From the NCBI RefSeq assembly GCF_009177065.1, contig NZ_WEZF01000029.1:28542-92541 (forward strand): DNA of 64,000 nt, read 5' to 3'. Source of the stretch: Tautonia marina. GTDB lineage: Bacteria; Planctomycetota; Planctomycetia; Isosphaerales; Isosphaeraceae. Positions 18,689 through 26,481 of this stretch are shown one piece after another. Below the pieces are notes generated by a model. It saw nothing but the letters and a program-made list of their open reading frames with translations, was not told the DNA's origin and did not search any database. Position 1 is the first letter of the stretch, and each line of letters opens with the position of its first letter. The position numbers were made by a program, and so were the translations under genes.

Positions 18689-20860
18689 TCAAGGAATCGG
18701 ATCAGGGGCAGGATTCGGTTCAGGGTCACGAAGGGCGTCGGGAAGCTGCGGAGGTTGCCCCGGGGCCGCCGGATTGGGGGCCGCGGGCGGGTTCGGTTCA
18801 CCTGCGTCGGGTGGGACCATCTCCCCTTCCTCTCGCAGGAACTCGGGAGGCGCGGGAATCGGGTCGGCACCGAGCGCGGCGTTGGGGATCGAGGGGGGCT
18901 CGGGGGCCGAATCGACTTCCGGAAGGATCGTCGGCGGAGCGACCATCGCCACCTCAGGGGTCACGGCGTCGAGGCCCACGGCGGCTCGGTAATCGGCCAG
19001 AGCCGAGAAGTACCGCCCTTCGGCCAAGACGCGATTCACCTGAGCATCGAGGACCTGCTGTTGCAGGATCACGAAAAACAAGAGCGGCGACGTGGCCATG
19101 ATCTCCAGGCGGGTCCGCTCCGCCTCGGCCAGTTGTCGGGTGACGATCTCGACGTTTCGCAGATATTGCAGCGATTCGTACGCCGCGCGGAGGTTGGCCG
19201 CTTCTCGCAAAACATCGTTCTGGATCGTGTCTCGGGCAAACTGCGTTCGGGCCGAGATTTGCCGCATCTCCGCCTCGGCCGATCGCACACGACCCCGGGC
19301 CATCCGGCGCTGGAGAGGAACCTCGAAGAACATCGAGGCTTCCAGGATGAACGGCCGGAAGTCTCCTCGGAGCGAGACCTGTCGATCACCCACATTCTGC
19401 TCCGTGAACACATAGAAGTTGAGCGACGGGAGCATCAGGTTTCGTGCCAGATCGCGGTCGATCCGGGCTCGGTCGTACTGGAGCAAGAGATCGAAGACCT
19501 CCGGCCGCAGATTTAGGGCCACGGCAACGTCTTGCTCGACCTGCGAGGCATCGGGCGGTTGAGCGTCGGGGAAGGCCAGCGGGATATTCTCCGCGGCGGG
19601 AATGGAGGGCAGCCCACGCTCGTCTCGAAGGTAAAACGACAGCGTGATGGACGCCTGCTCGAAGTTGCGCCTTGCGTCCACGAGTTGTTGCTGTCTCCGG
19701 ATCAGGACGTTCTGAAACGCGATCACGTCGATCTGAGACACCCGGCCGATCTCTGGCCTGGCCTGTTCCATCAACGTGGCCATTTGCGTCTGAGAGATCT
19801 TCAGGAGGTTCTGATTGATCGCGTAAACCTGACCGGCCGCCACCCAGGTCCAGTAGGCTTTCGCCGCGTCTCGGAGCAGGGTGATCCGCTCTCGAAGGAT
19901 GCTCGGTTCCACCCGTCGCCGTTCGATCTCCGCCTGAAAGAGTCGGGCTCGCCGCGAGTCGAGGCGAAGGTTTTGCAACAGCGGTTGTTCAAACCCAGAG
20001 ACGAAGGCACCACCGCCCAGCGTGTTGAGGTAGTTGTAATAGGTCGGGTAATCGCCGTAGGCCAGGCGGTAGCCGGTGAACGCCTTGCCGCCGGAATTCA
20101 TGATCGGCTGTGTCAGGAAGACGCTATGCACCGCCCGATCATAATAACCGAGGGGATAGTTGCGCGAGTCGGCGTTGATCGCCAGGTCGAACGCTCCCAT
20201 CGACGACTGCACCGAGCCATCGGCCTTGTTCCGGTTCTCCAAGACCGCCAGGAACGGCGGATAGAGACGCTCGGAGGACACGCGGACCTCCTGAAGCATC
20301 AACGGAGGCCCCGGCGGTTGGTTGTCGATGCGAGGGGCTCCCCGAGGAATTTCTGCCGAGCCGACTTCAAGCCGATCGACCTCGGGTAAGGTGAACGGCT
20401 CGTCGGAAGGGGGAGCCTCGCCCGGGGCTTCATCTCCTCTCCCGAACAGCCCGGGAAGGAGCAGCAGGTTTTGATCCTGCGACCCCAAGGCCGGGGGAGA
20501 CGGGGCCTGCATTCCCGGGAACAGGCCCGGAAGAAAGGCTCCTCCGGGAGCGACACCGGGCATGAAGGGGACGAACGTTCCCTGCTGACCGGGGCGGAAC
20601 AACGTTTCTCCCATCGCCTGAGGCGGCCCGCTCATCGGGTTCGAGAGCATGGTCGGCGGCAAGGGCTGACCGAAGGGAGAAATGCCCATTGCCTGTGGGG
20701 GGCCAGGCGTCTGGTCGGGCTGAAGGGAAAAGGGAAGTTGCGATCCAGGCGAACCGACTGGTCCCTGGAACCCTGGATAGTCTTGCGCGATCGCGGCCGG
20801 GACGATCGAGATCATTCCGGCCGCGATCCTGACGAAGAGCCTCCGCATCCTGCGGGTCAT
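18689..20860 (-). CDS. TolC-family outer-membrane efflux protein with a long Pro/Gly/Met-rich N-terminal extension
   Basis: 723 aa from the ATG at 20860, which overlaps the HlyD gene stop by 4 bases (ATGA). After a signal peptide (1-26) comes a low-complexity region (about 27-190) rich in Pro, Gly, Met and Phe, with GPPQAMG twice (53-59 and 78-84). The TolC part (about 190-640) shows the paired coiled-coil helices of the family, such as SILRERITLLRDAAKAYW and DTIQNDVLREAANLRAAYE. A proline-rich tail of about 70 residues ends the protein. TolC itself has about 470 mature residues, so both extensions are unusual. It is the third gene of a type I secretion operon and probably supplies the outer-membrane duct. 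Confidence 0.85.
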   Translation of the reverse strand: MTRRMRRLFVRIAAGMISIVPAAIAQDYPGFQGPVGSPGSQLPFSLQPDQTPGPPQAMGISPFGQPLPPTMLSNPMSGPPQAMGETLFRPGQQGTFVPFMPGVAPGGAFLPGLFPGMQAPSPPALGSQDQNLLLLPGLFGRGDEAPGEAPPSDEPFTLPEVDRLEVGSAEIPRGAPRIDNQPPGPPLMLQEVRVSSERLYPPFLAVLENRNKADGSVQSSMGAFDLAINADSRNYPLGYYDRAVHSVFLTQPIMNSGGKAFTGYRLAYGDYPTYYNYLNTLGGGAFVSGFEQPLLQNLRLDSRRARLFQAEIERRRVEPSILRERITLLRDAAKAYWTWVAAGQVYAINQNLLKISQTQMATLMEQARPEIGRVSQIDVIAFQNVLIRRQQQLVDARRNFEQASITLSFYLRDERGLPSIPAAENIPLAFPDAQPPDASQVEQDVAVALNLRPEVFDLLLQYDRARIDRDLARNLMLPSLNFYVFTEQNVGDRQVSLRGDFRPFILEASMFFEVPLQRRMARGRVRSAEAEMRQISARTQFARDTIQNDVLREAANLRAAYESLQYLRNVEIVTRQLAEAERTRLEIMATSPLLFFVILQQQVLDAQVNRVLAEGRYFSALADYRAAVGLDAVTPEVAMVAPPTILPEVDSAPEPPSIPNAALGADPIPAPPEFLREEGEMVPPDAGEPNPPAAPNPAAPGQPPQLPDALRDPEPNPAPDPIP

Positions 20861-22605
20861 TTCGGCCTCTTCACCTTGGGTTTGTCGTCCTTTGCCCCTC
20901 CGCCGTCCTTGGCGGAAGGCTCCTGATCGGCCACAACCGGAGCAAACCCGTTGAGCCGCCGCCAGATCTCGAAGCCGAGCGGGACCTCTCGCAAGAGCAC
21001 CCAACCATTGGCCCGAGCCCCCTGACGCAAGTACTCGCGAGACGGCCAGGGGCTTTGAACCCTCGCCAGCCCATCCCGCTCATCTTGAATCGGCTCGTCA
21101 GGCAGGAATTCGCCACTCATCCCGCTGATCGTCAAACGTCCTTCGCTCGGATCGTCCGGATTGACCTCCACCGCCGAGACCGTTGCGGTCGCTCCCGACT
21201 CAAGGCCCGTCACCGTGCTGCCGACCGAAAAGCCCGTTTGGTTCAGGTCGTAGACATTGATTTCCGGACCCGACAGATCCGGGACCGCCAGGACGCGGAA
21301 CCTGCCCTTCAACGACTCACTGGCGTCGACCAGAGCCACCTTCGCCGGGAAGGTGCCGACCGCGACCGACGGCCAGCCCATGAACTGCAAGGCGGGCCAC
21401 CCTTCAAATTGCAACCGGACCGGATCGCCTGCGTGGACCAGCGGAACATCGCGGCCGGGCAAGTAAATCTCGGCGGCCAGCCGAGGGGTATCGGGAATGA
21501 TAATCGCCAGCGGGTCGCCATCCTTGACCTGGGCACCGGCTCCGACGTTCGTCAAGATACGCAGGACCGTCCCCGGTTGAGAGGTGACCACCTTGGTCCC
21601 CTGTTCCTGCTGGCGAATCTTCACCAGCATTTCCTGAACCTTGTTCTCGTAGTTCTGCACCTCGACCTGGGCGTTCTGAATGTCGCTTCGGGCCTTCTCA
21701 ACCTCGGCTTCCGCCTTGGCTTCCACGGCGTTTCGCTTCGCCTGGTAACCTTCGAGCGCCTGCTTGGCCTGTTCCAGGAGCGCTTCGGCCTGCCTGAGCT
21801 TCTGTTCGGTGGTCCGATAGGTTTGCTCGGCGACAATGACCGCCTGGCCTGCCTCCAGGCCGCGCTCATAGAGGGCGCGCACCTGCTCGTACTTCCACTT
21901 GTAGCCCTTCAGGTCCGTTTCGGTTTCGGCGACTTTTTGCCTGGACTCATTGATCTTCTCCTCGGCGCCATCGATCATCGCCTCGGCTTCAAAGATCGAC
22001 TGTTCCTTCTCGGCCTGTTTTTGAACCAGGGCGGCTTCGTACGTCGAGACTTTCTGCTTGGCGAAGGCAAGCTGCTGAACGGCCAGTTCTTTCTGCTGTT
22101 CCAGGGTTTCGATGTACTGCGGGTCGATGTTCTCGACCCGGGCGATGATCTGACCCTCCTCGACCCGATCCCCTTCGTTGACGTAGAACTCGACGACCCG
22201 TCCGTAAATCGGCGAAAAGACCTGATATTCCCGGTCAAGCGGGTGGAAGGCGGTCACCTGGCCGTCGCCATAGACCGACTGACGCCAGGGCACCCAGATC
22301 ATCACGAACGGCAAGACGACGCAGACGAGGATCACCCCCAGCCCGACCCTGCGCGCGGTTTTCGGCGTGCCGACCTGATGCAGGGCGGGCATCCGCGAGC
22401 CGGCGTCGAACGCTCTGGCAGGCAGGCCCGGTCGAGGACGGATCGCCGGCAAGCCGCTCGCGGGTCGGCGCATCGGTGGGCGTCGGGTCGGGAGCTCGGC
22501 CGGGAGCATCGTCGCTTCCGTCGCCAGCAGGCCCCCGTCGAGGGTTCGGGTGGCCGTTGCTCGGGTGGCGCCGGCCGTCTCCTGGGGTCTTAGCTCAGAC
22601 GACAT
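20857..22605 (-). CDS. HlyD-family periplasmic adaptor
   Basis: 582 aa membrane-fusion protein that bridges the ABC exporter and the TolC channel. A cytoplasmic Pro/Arg-rich N-terminus (about 1-90) precedes a single membrane helix (VGLGVILVCVVLPFVMIWVP). A lipoyl/barrel-sandwich half (VYGDGQVTAFHPLDREYQVF, VEEGQIIARVEN) is followed by a long coiled coil (about 165-335). The second barrel half lies near LTNVGAGAQVKDGDPLAII. The C-terminus is longer than in HlyD. It overlaps the ABC gene by 16 bases upstream and the TolC gene by 4 bases downstream, so translation is likely coupled. Confidence 0.9.
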   Translation of the reverse strand: MSSELRPQETAGATRATATRTLDGGLLATEATMLPAELPTRRPPMRRPASGLPAIRPRPGLPARAFDAGSRMPALHQVGTPKTARRVGLGVILVCVVLPFVMIWVPWRQSVYGDGQVTAFHPLDREYQVFSPIYGRVVEFYVNEGDRVEEGQIIARVENIDPQYIETLEQQKELAVQQLAFAKQKVSTYEAALVQKQAEKEQSIFEAEAMIDGAEEKINESRQKVAETETDLKGYKWKYEQVRALYERGLEAGQAVIVAEQTYRTTEQKLRQAEALLEQAKQALEGYQAKRNAVEAKAEAEVEKARSDIQNAQVEVQNYENKVQEMLVKIRQQEQGTKVVTSQPGTVLRILTNVGAGAQVKDGDPLAIIIPDTPRLAAEIYLPGRDVPLVHAGDPVRLQFEGWPALQFMGWPSVAVGTFPAKVALVDASESLKGRFRVLAVPDLSGPEINVYDLNQTGFSVGSTVTGLESGATATVSAVEVNPDDPSEGRLTISGMSGEFLPDEPIQDERDGLARVQSPWPSREYLRQGARANGWVLLREVPLGFEIWRRLNGFAPVVADQEPSAKDGGGAKDDKPKVKRPK

Positions 22606-24863
22606 AGCTGCGTCTCCTTCAACCAGTCTTCGAGGTCTCGACGCTGACCGCCGGCCATCTCAAGGGTGTGTTCAACGTGTCCGTCGGCCAGAATGACCGC
22701 CCGGTCGCAGTTCGTGACCACTTCCTGCCCGTGCGAGACGATCAAGAGGGTCCAGGGGGCGCTTCGGTCGAACAGGGTTTCCACCACCTTTCGGCGGGCA
22801 TCGAGGTCGATGCTGTCCAGCCCCTCGTCGATGACCAGCAATCGGGGGTCTCCGGCAATCGCCCGAGCGAGCATGACCCGACGCGACTGACCGAGCGAGA
22901 GCGGCGCGCCCGTGCTCGAAAGAATCGTGTGCAAACCGTCTGGAAGGTCCATCACTTCTTCCAGCAACCGCACCGCGTCAAGCGCCCGGCGGACATCACT
23001 GAGCGAGAGCCAGAGCCGACCGACCCGGACATTTTCGAGCACCGTGTCCTCGATGATCTCCAGCCCTTTGACCATCGCCACCTCGGCCCTGAGTGATTCG
23101 AGCCGGAGGTCTCGGGTGTTCGTTCCGTCCAGCTCGATCGCGCCATGCGTCGGGGAGCGGAGGCCGTAAATCAGGTCGAGCAAGGTACTTTTGCCGGAGC
23201 CGCTCGGCCCGATAATCGCCAGGCGCTCGCCGGGTTTGACCTCCAGATCCATGTTGTGCAGGACCGAGTGGTGACCCTCGTACGAATACGACAGATGACG
23301 GAGGACCAAATGCGCCCCCTGCTCCGGAATCTCTCGCTGGGGTTCCCCGTCGTGCCGTTCCAACGGCAGATCGACCAGAACGCCCAGCTTATCCATGGCT
23401 GCCATCAAGTCGTACCAGGCTTCCAGGTGCTTGCCCAGCTTGCTAAACGAAAGCAAGACGGTGGCGATAATCAGTTCCGCCGCCACTAGCTGCCCGAGGG
23501 TTAATTGTTGCTGAATCACCAGGTAGCCGCCCAGGCCCAGCAAGGCCGAGCTGGCAATCGCTTGCAGGCTCAGGGCGAAGATGACCTGACGCATCACGAT
23601 CGCAAAGTGCCGACGACGGGCCGACAAATACCGCCGGGTGGCCGCATCGGCCCGATCCATCGCAAAGTCGGCGCCACCATCCACCTTGAACGTCAGAGGG
23701 GTCCGGGCGATTTCTTCCAGGCCGCCGGCCACCTCGTACTTGGACACCGACTCCTGAATGCTCGTCCGGATCGCCCCGCGGCCGAGCAGAAAGATCATGC
23801 CGGTCATGGCAATGAGCAAGATCAGATCGAACCCGAGCAGGAACGGATGGTAGAAGGCCAGAACGATCAGGCCGATCCCCGCGCCCAGCACCACTGAGAT
23901 GCCGTCGAGCATCAGCAGGGCCGCGACCTTCTGGACCGTCAACACATCGAAGAAGCGGTTGACCAGTTCCGGTCCGTGGTTGCGGTCGTAGGCATCGATC
24001 CGGACCCGAGGCAACCGATACGCCAGGTCGGCCGTGACCCGGGCGAAAATCCGACGCTGCATGATCTCGACCATGTAGGTCTGCAAGGCTCGCAGCATCG
24101 CCGCCAGCCCCAGGCAGGCCAGCAAGATCAGGGTCAGGACGATCAGTTGCTGCAGGAGCAGGTTGAGCGCCACGGTCGTCACGACCGCCTCGACCGCCAG
24201 CGGAGACGCCAGCGACAGAATGCCAACCCCCACCGCGTAGGCGACGATCACCCAGAGGTCCCGCTTCGCCTCGATCCGCAACAGACCGATCAGACGACGA
24301 ACCGGTGAAATCTCCTGACCATGTCCGTGTCCGTGTCCCCCGCCATGCCCGTGTCCCCCGCCATGTCCGTGTCCGTGACCGTGAGCGTACATCTCATCGG
24401 CGTCGGGATCACGCAGGGGGTGACATGGAGCGAGAGGCAAGACCATCACCCACGAGACGACCGCCTTCGGGTCGCTGAGCTTCAGGCGCTGAGCCAGTTG
24501 CTTCTCAGAGAGGACCGGACCCGTTCCGCCCCGCTCGGGAGCGGCAAGCCGTGCTTTCTTCCCCTTCCGTCCGACCAGGGTGACCCACGATCCCAGTTCG
24601 CCGTTCTGGCCGGGGACGAAGGTCACGACCGGCATGTCCGGCCGAGCCGAGGCGATCGCTTCCCGAATTGTCCACTGTGAGGGTGTAATGCGCAGGCCGA
24701 AATGCTTGCCCATCATCGAGAGGCGAGCCAGCCAGGCCTGGTCGGGGGACCCCGGAAATTCCCGTTCCGACTGGTAAAACAGTTGCCGGCCCAGGACCGG
24801 GTCATATTCCAGGCCCGCAGCCTCGGTACAGGCGTCGAGCACGTCGTCGGTCGCCCAGCTCAT
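22590..24863 (-). CDS. Type I secretion ABC exporter with degenerate C39-like domain and His-rich linker
   Basis: 757 aa. Residues 1-150 resemble a C39 peptidase-like domain but lack the catalytic Cys near the N-terminus, so cargo is probably not cleaved. Residues 161-182 are a His/Gly run with nine histidines (bases 24318-24383). Six membrane helices follow (about 200-480), then an ATPase domain with Walker A GPSGSGKS, signature LSLGQ (in place of LSGGQ), Walker B LLVIDEG and H-loop VSHG. The Q-loop position reads VAMVKG, without the usual Gln. It is the first gene of the exporter operon; cargo and any metal response are unknown. Confidence 0.88.
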   Translation of the reverse strand: MSWATDDVLDACTEAAGLEYDPVLGRQLFYQSEREFPGSPDQAWLARLSMMGKHFGLRITPSQWTIREAIASARPDMPVVTFVPGQNGELGSWVTLVGRKGKKARLAAPERGGTGPVLSEKQLAQRLKLSDPKAVVSWVMVLPLAPCHPLRDPDADEMYAHGHGHGHGGGHGHGGGHGHGHGQEISPVRRLIGLLRIEAKRDLWVIVAYAVGVGILSLASPLAVEAVVTTVALNLLLQQLIVLTLILLACLGLAAMLRALQTYMVEIMQRRIFARVTADLAYRLPRVRIDAYDRNHGPELVNRFFDVLTVQKVAALLMLDGISVVLGAGIGLIVLAFYHPFLLGFDLILLIAMTGMIFLLGRGAIRTSIQESVSKYEVAGGLEEIARTPLTFKVDGGADFAMDRADAATRRYLSARRRHFAIVMRQVIFALSLQAIASSALLGLGGYLVIQQQLTLGQLVAAELIIATVLLSFSKLGKHLEAWYDLMAAMDKLGVLVDLPLERHDGEPQREIPEQGAHLVLRHLSYSYEGHHSVLHNMDLEVKPGERLAIIGPSGSGKSTLLDLIYGLRSPTHGAIELDGTNTRDLRLESLRAEVAMVKGLEIIEDTVLENVRVGRLWLSLSDVRRALDAVRLLEEVMDLPDGLHTILSSTGAPLSLGQSRRVMLARAIAGDPRLLVIDEGLDSIDLDARRKVVETLFDRSAPWTLLIVSHGQEVVTNCDRAVILADGHVEHTLEMAGGQRRDLEDWLKETQLCRLS

Positions 24864-24948
24864 CGTCGTCTCCCGCTCTGGTTGGCTTCCGACGCGGCCG
24901 ACCCGGTGTCGACGGCCTTCGGTCTGATTCGCGATCGACAGTGATTGG

Positions 24949-25278
24949 TCATGCCTTGGTCACTCCGAGTCCCTCGCGAACCTCGTGTTGACGCTCGACC
25001 TCCCGGACTAACGCGCGACCGGCCCGTTCGATGGCCCGAGACACGGCTTCGAACGGCTCGTCGCCACTATCCTCCACTTTGACCAGGCCGTCGGGAAGCG
25101 ACAACGTTACACCGCATCGGACCCCCGGCACCGCCGAATCGGCCGCGTCGGACAGGCGCACCGTTACCCGCTCGACCTTCGGACTAAACCGCCCGATCGC
25201 CGATCCCACCCGACGTTCAACATGCGATCGCAACGCCGGGTCGACCGCGATCCCCAATCCCTGCACCAGCACTCTCAT
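24949..25278 (-). CDS. HPF/RaiA-like ribosome-associated protein
   Basis: 109 aa from the ATG at 25278, with the sequence style of the S30AE/HPF family that binds the 30S decoding site and hibernates ribosomes. Matching features are ALRSHVERRVGSAIGRFSPKVERVTVRLSD split over strand and helix, and the Asp/Glu-rich EDSGDEPFEAVSRAIERAGRAL segment. It is the short form without the C-terminal dimerisation domain. The reading frame extends to 25326, but ATG 25278 fits the family start (MRVLVQG). It is divergent from the NhaR-like regulator. Confidence 0.65.
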   Translation of the reverse strand: MRVLVQGLGIAVDPALRSHVERRVGSAIGRFSPKVERVTVRLSDAADSAVPGVRCGVTLSLPDGLVKVEDSGDEPFEAVSRAIERAGRALVREVERQHEVREGLGVTKA

Positions 25279-25342
25279 GGCGCCTCTCGTGACGCTCGGG
25301 TTCGATAACGGGGTGATAACCCGCATTGTTCAATCCTGACGT

Positions 25343-25360
25343 ATTGTGGGACTCCACAAT
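25343..25360. promoter_or_regulatory. Palindrome between the HPF-like and NhaR-like genes
   Basis: ATTGTGG and CCACAAT form a perfect 7-base inverted repeat with a 4-base centre in an AT-rich spacer. LysR regulators usually bind dyads of this kind in the spacer beside their own gene, so it is a candidate operator. Confidence 0.4.
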
Positions 25361-25392
25361 CCAAACGACAAGAGAAACTTTCGAGAACGATT

Positions 25393-25409
25393 CATCGAAA
25401 TTTTCGATG
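25393..25409. promoter_or_regulatory. Second palindrome in the divergent spacer
   Basis: CATCGAAA and TTTCGATG flank a single base, a perfect 8-base dyad lying 68 bases before the NhaR-like start codon. It is a candidate binding site for the regulator or another factor. Confidence 0.4.
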
Positions 25410-25476
25410 GATCGTCGATTGGTTTGGTCGAAGAATCCTCTGTGATTCATCGGGTTCTTCGTTTAATCTGGGATCA

Positions 25477-26406
25477 ATGGAAACGCTCAACTACCACCAT
25501 CTGTTCTACTTCTGGATGGTCGCCCGTGAGGGCAGCATCGCCGCGGCCTGTGAACAGCTTGACGTTTCCCAGCCGACGATCAGTGCTCAGATTCGTGCTC
25601 TTGAGCGCTCGCTGGGCCTCAGTTTGTTCACCCGGGAAGGGCGGGGCCTCGTCCTCACCGACGCCGGTCGCGTGGCTTATCGCTACGCCGACGAGATCTT
25701 CTCGCTCGGTCGGGAGTTGCGCGACACGATCTCCGGGCGACCGGCTGGCCACCCCTTGCGGCTCGCCGTGGGGGTCATCGACGCCATGACCAAGCTCGTC
25801 GTTGCTCGACTGCTTGAACCGGCCTTGCGACTGGAGGAGCCGGTCCGGATCATCTGCTCCGAGGGGTCGGTCGAGGAACTGATCGGCGACCTGGCCCGTC
25901 ACCGGCTCGATGTCGTTCTGTCTGATGTTCCCCTGGCGCCCGGGGCGGCGGTCCGTGCCTACAACCACCAGCTCGGTGAGAGTGACGTGGCCATCTTCGG
26001 CCCCCCTGGGCTCGCAGACGAACTGACCGCGGGCTTTCCCCAATCCCTCGACGGGGCTCCCATGCTCCTACCGGCCGAGCACACCGCCGTCCGCCGATCC
26101 CTCGAACACTGGTTCGAGTCGCAGGATCTCCGACCGCGGATCGTCGGCGAGTTCGAGGACAGCGCCTTGATGAAAGCCTTCGGCCATTCCGGCTTTGGCC
26201 TTTTTCCCGCCCCGGCCATCATCGCCCGGGAAGTCTGCAATCAGTACGGTGTCCAGCTCGTGGGGCAGATCGAATCGGTGCGCGAACAGTTCTACGCCAT
26301 CTCGATCGATCGCCGCCTAAAACATCCGGCAGTCGTGGCCATCTCCGAAGCCGCTCGGCGCCAGTTTCTCTCCACGCCAACGGCCGACCCACCAGCCGCG
26401 GAGTGA
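25477..26406 (+). CDS. LysR-type regulator, NhaR-like
   Basis: 309 aa transcription factor. The N-terminal winged helix-turn-helix (about residues 1-60) reads LNYHHLFYFWMVAREGSI, CEQLDVSQPTISAQIRAL and LGLSLFTREGRGLVLT, close to NhaR of enteric bacteria, an activator of the Na+/H+ antiporter gene nhaA. The substrate-binding domain follows (about 90-300). No nhaA is seen in the window, so the target is uncertain. The gene ends inside a large hairpin: the stop codon lies in its loop. Confidence 0.82.
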   Translation: METLNYHHLFYFWMVAREGSIAAACEQLDVSQPTISAQIRALERSLGLSLFTREGRGLVLTDAGRVAYRYADEIFSLGRELRDTISGRPAGHPLRLAVGVIDAMTKLVVARLLEPALRLEEPVRIICSEGSVEELIGDLARHRLDVVLSDVPLAPGAAVRAYNHQLGESDVAIFGPPGLADELTAGFPQSLDGAPMLLPAEHTAVRRSLEHWFESQDLRPRIVGEFEDSALMKAFGHSGFGLFPAPAIIAREVCNQYGVQLVGQIESVREQFYAISIDRRLKHPAVVAISEAARRQFLSTPTADPPAAE

Positions 26407-26433
26407 GTGTCTCCGCGGCTGGTGGGTCGGCCG
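26381..26433. terminator. 23-base-pair hairpin overlapping the end of the NhaR-like gene
   Basis: A perfect 23-base inverted repeat with a 7-base loop. The left arm encodes the last residues of the regulator and the TGA stop lies in the loop. The next gene (minus strand) ends 49 bases further on, so the hairpin probably terminates transcription from both sides. No T run follows on either side. Confidence 0.6.
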
Positions 26434-26481
26434 ATCATACCCAGCGAGGGAACTTGTCGAGGCCAGGCGCGACGGTCCGGA

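Noticed and set aside
22590..24863. A peptidase-containing bacteriocin exporter
   Set aside because: The C39-like domain has no catalytic Cys, and no small precursor peptide with a double-glycine leader was found nearby.
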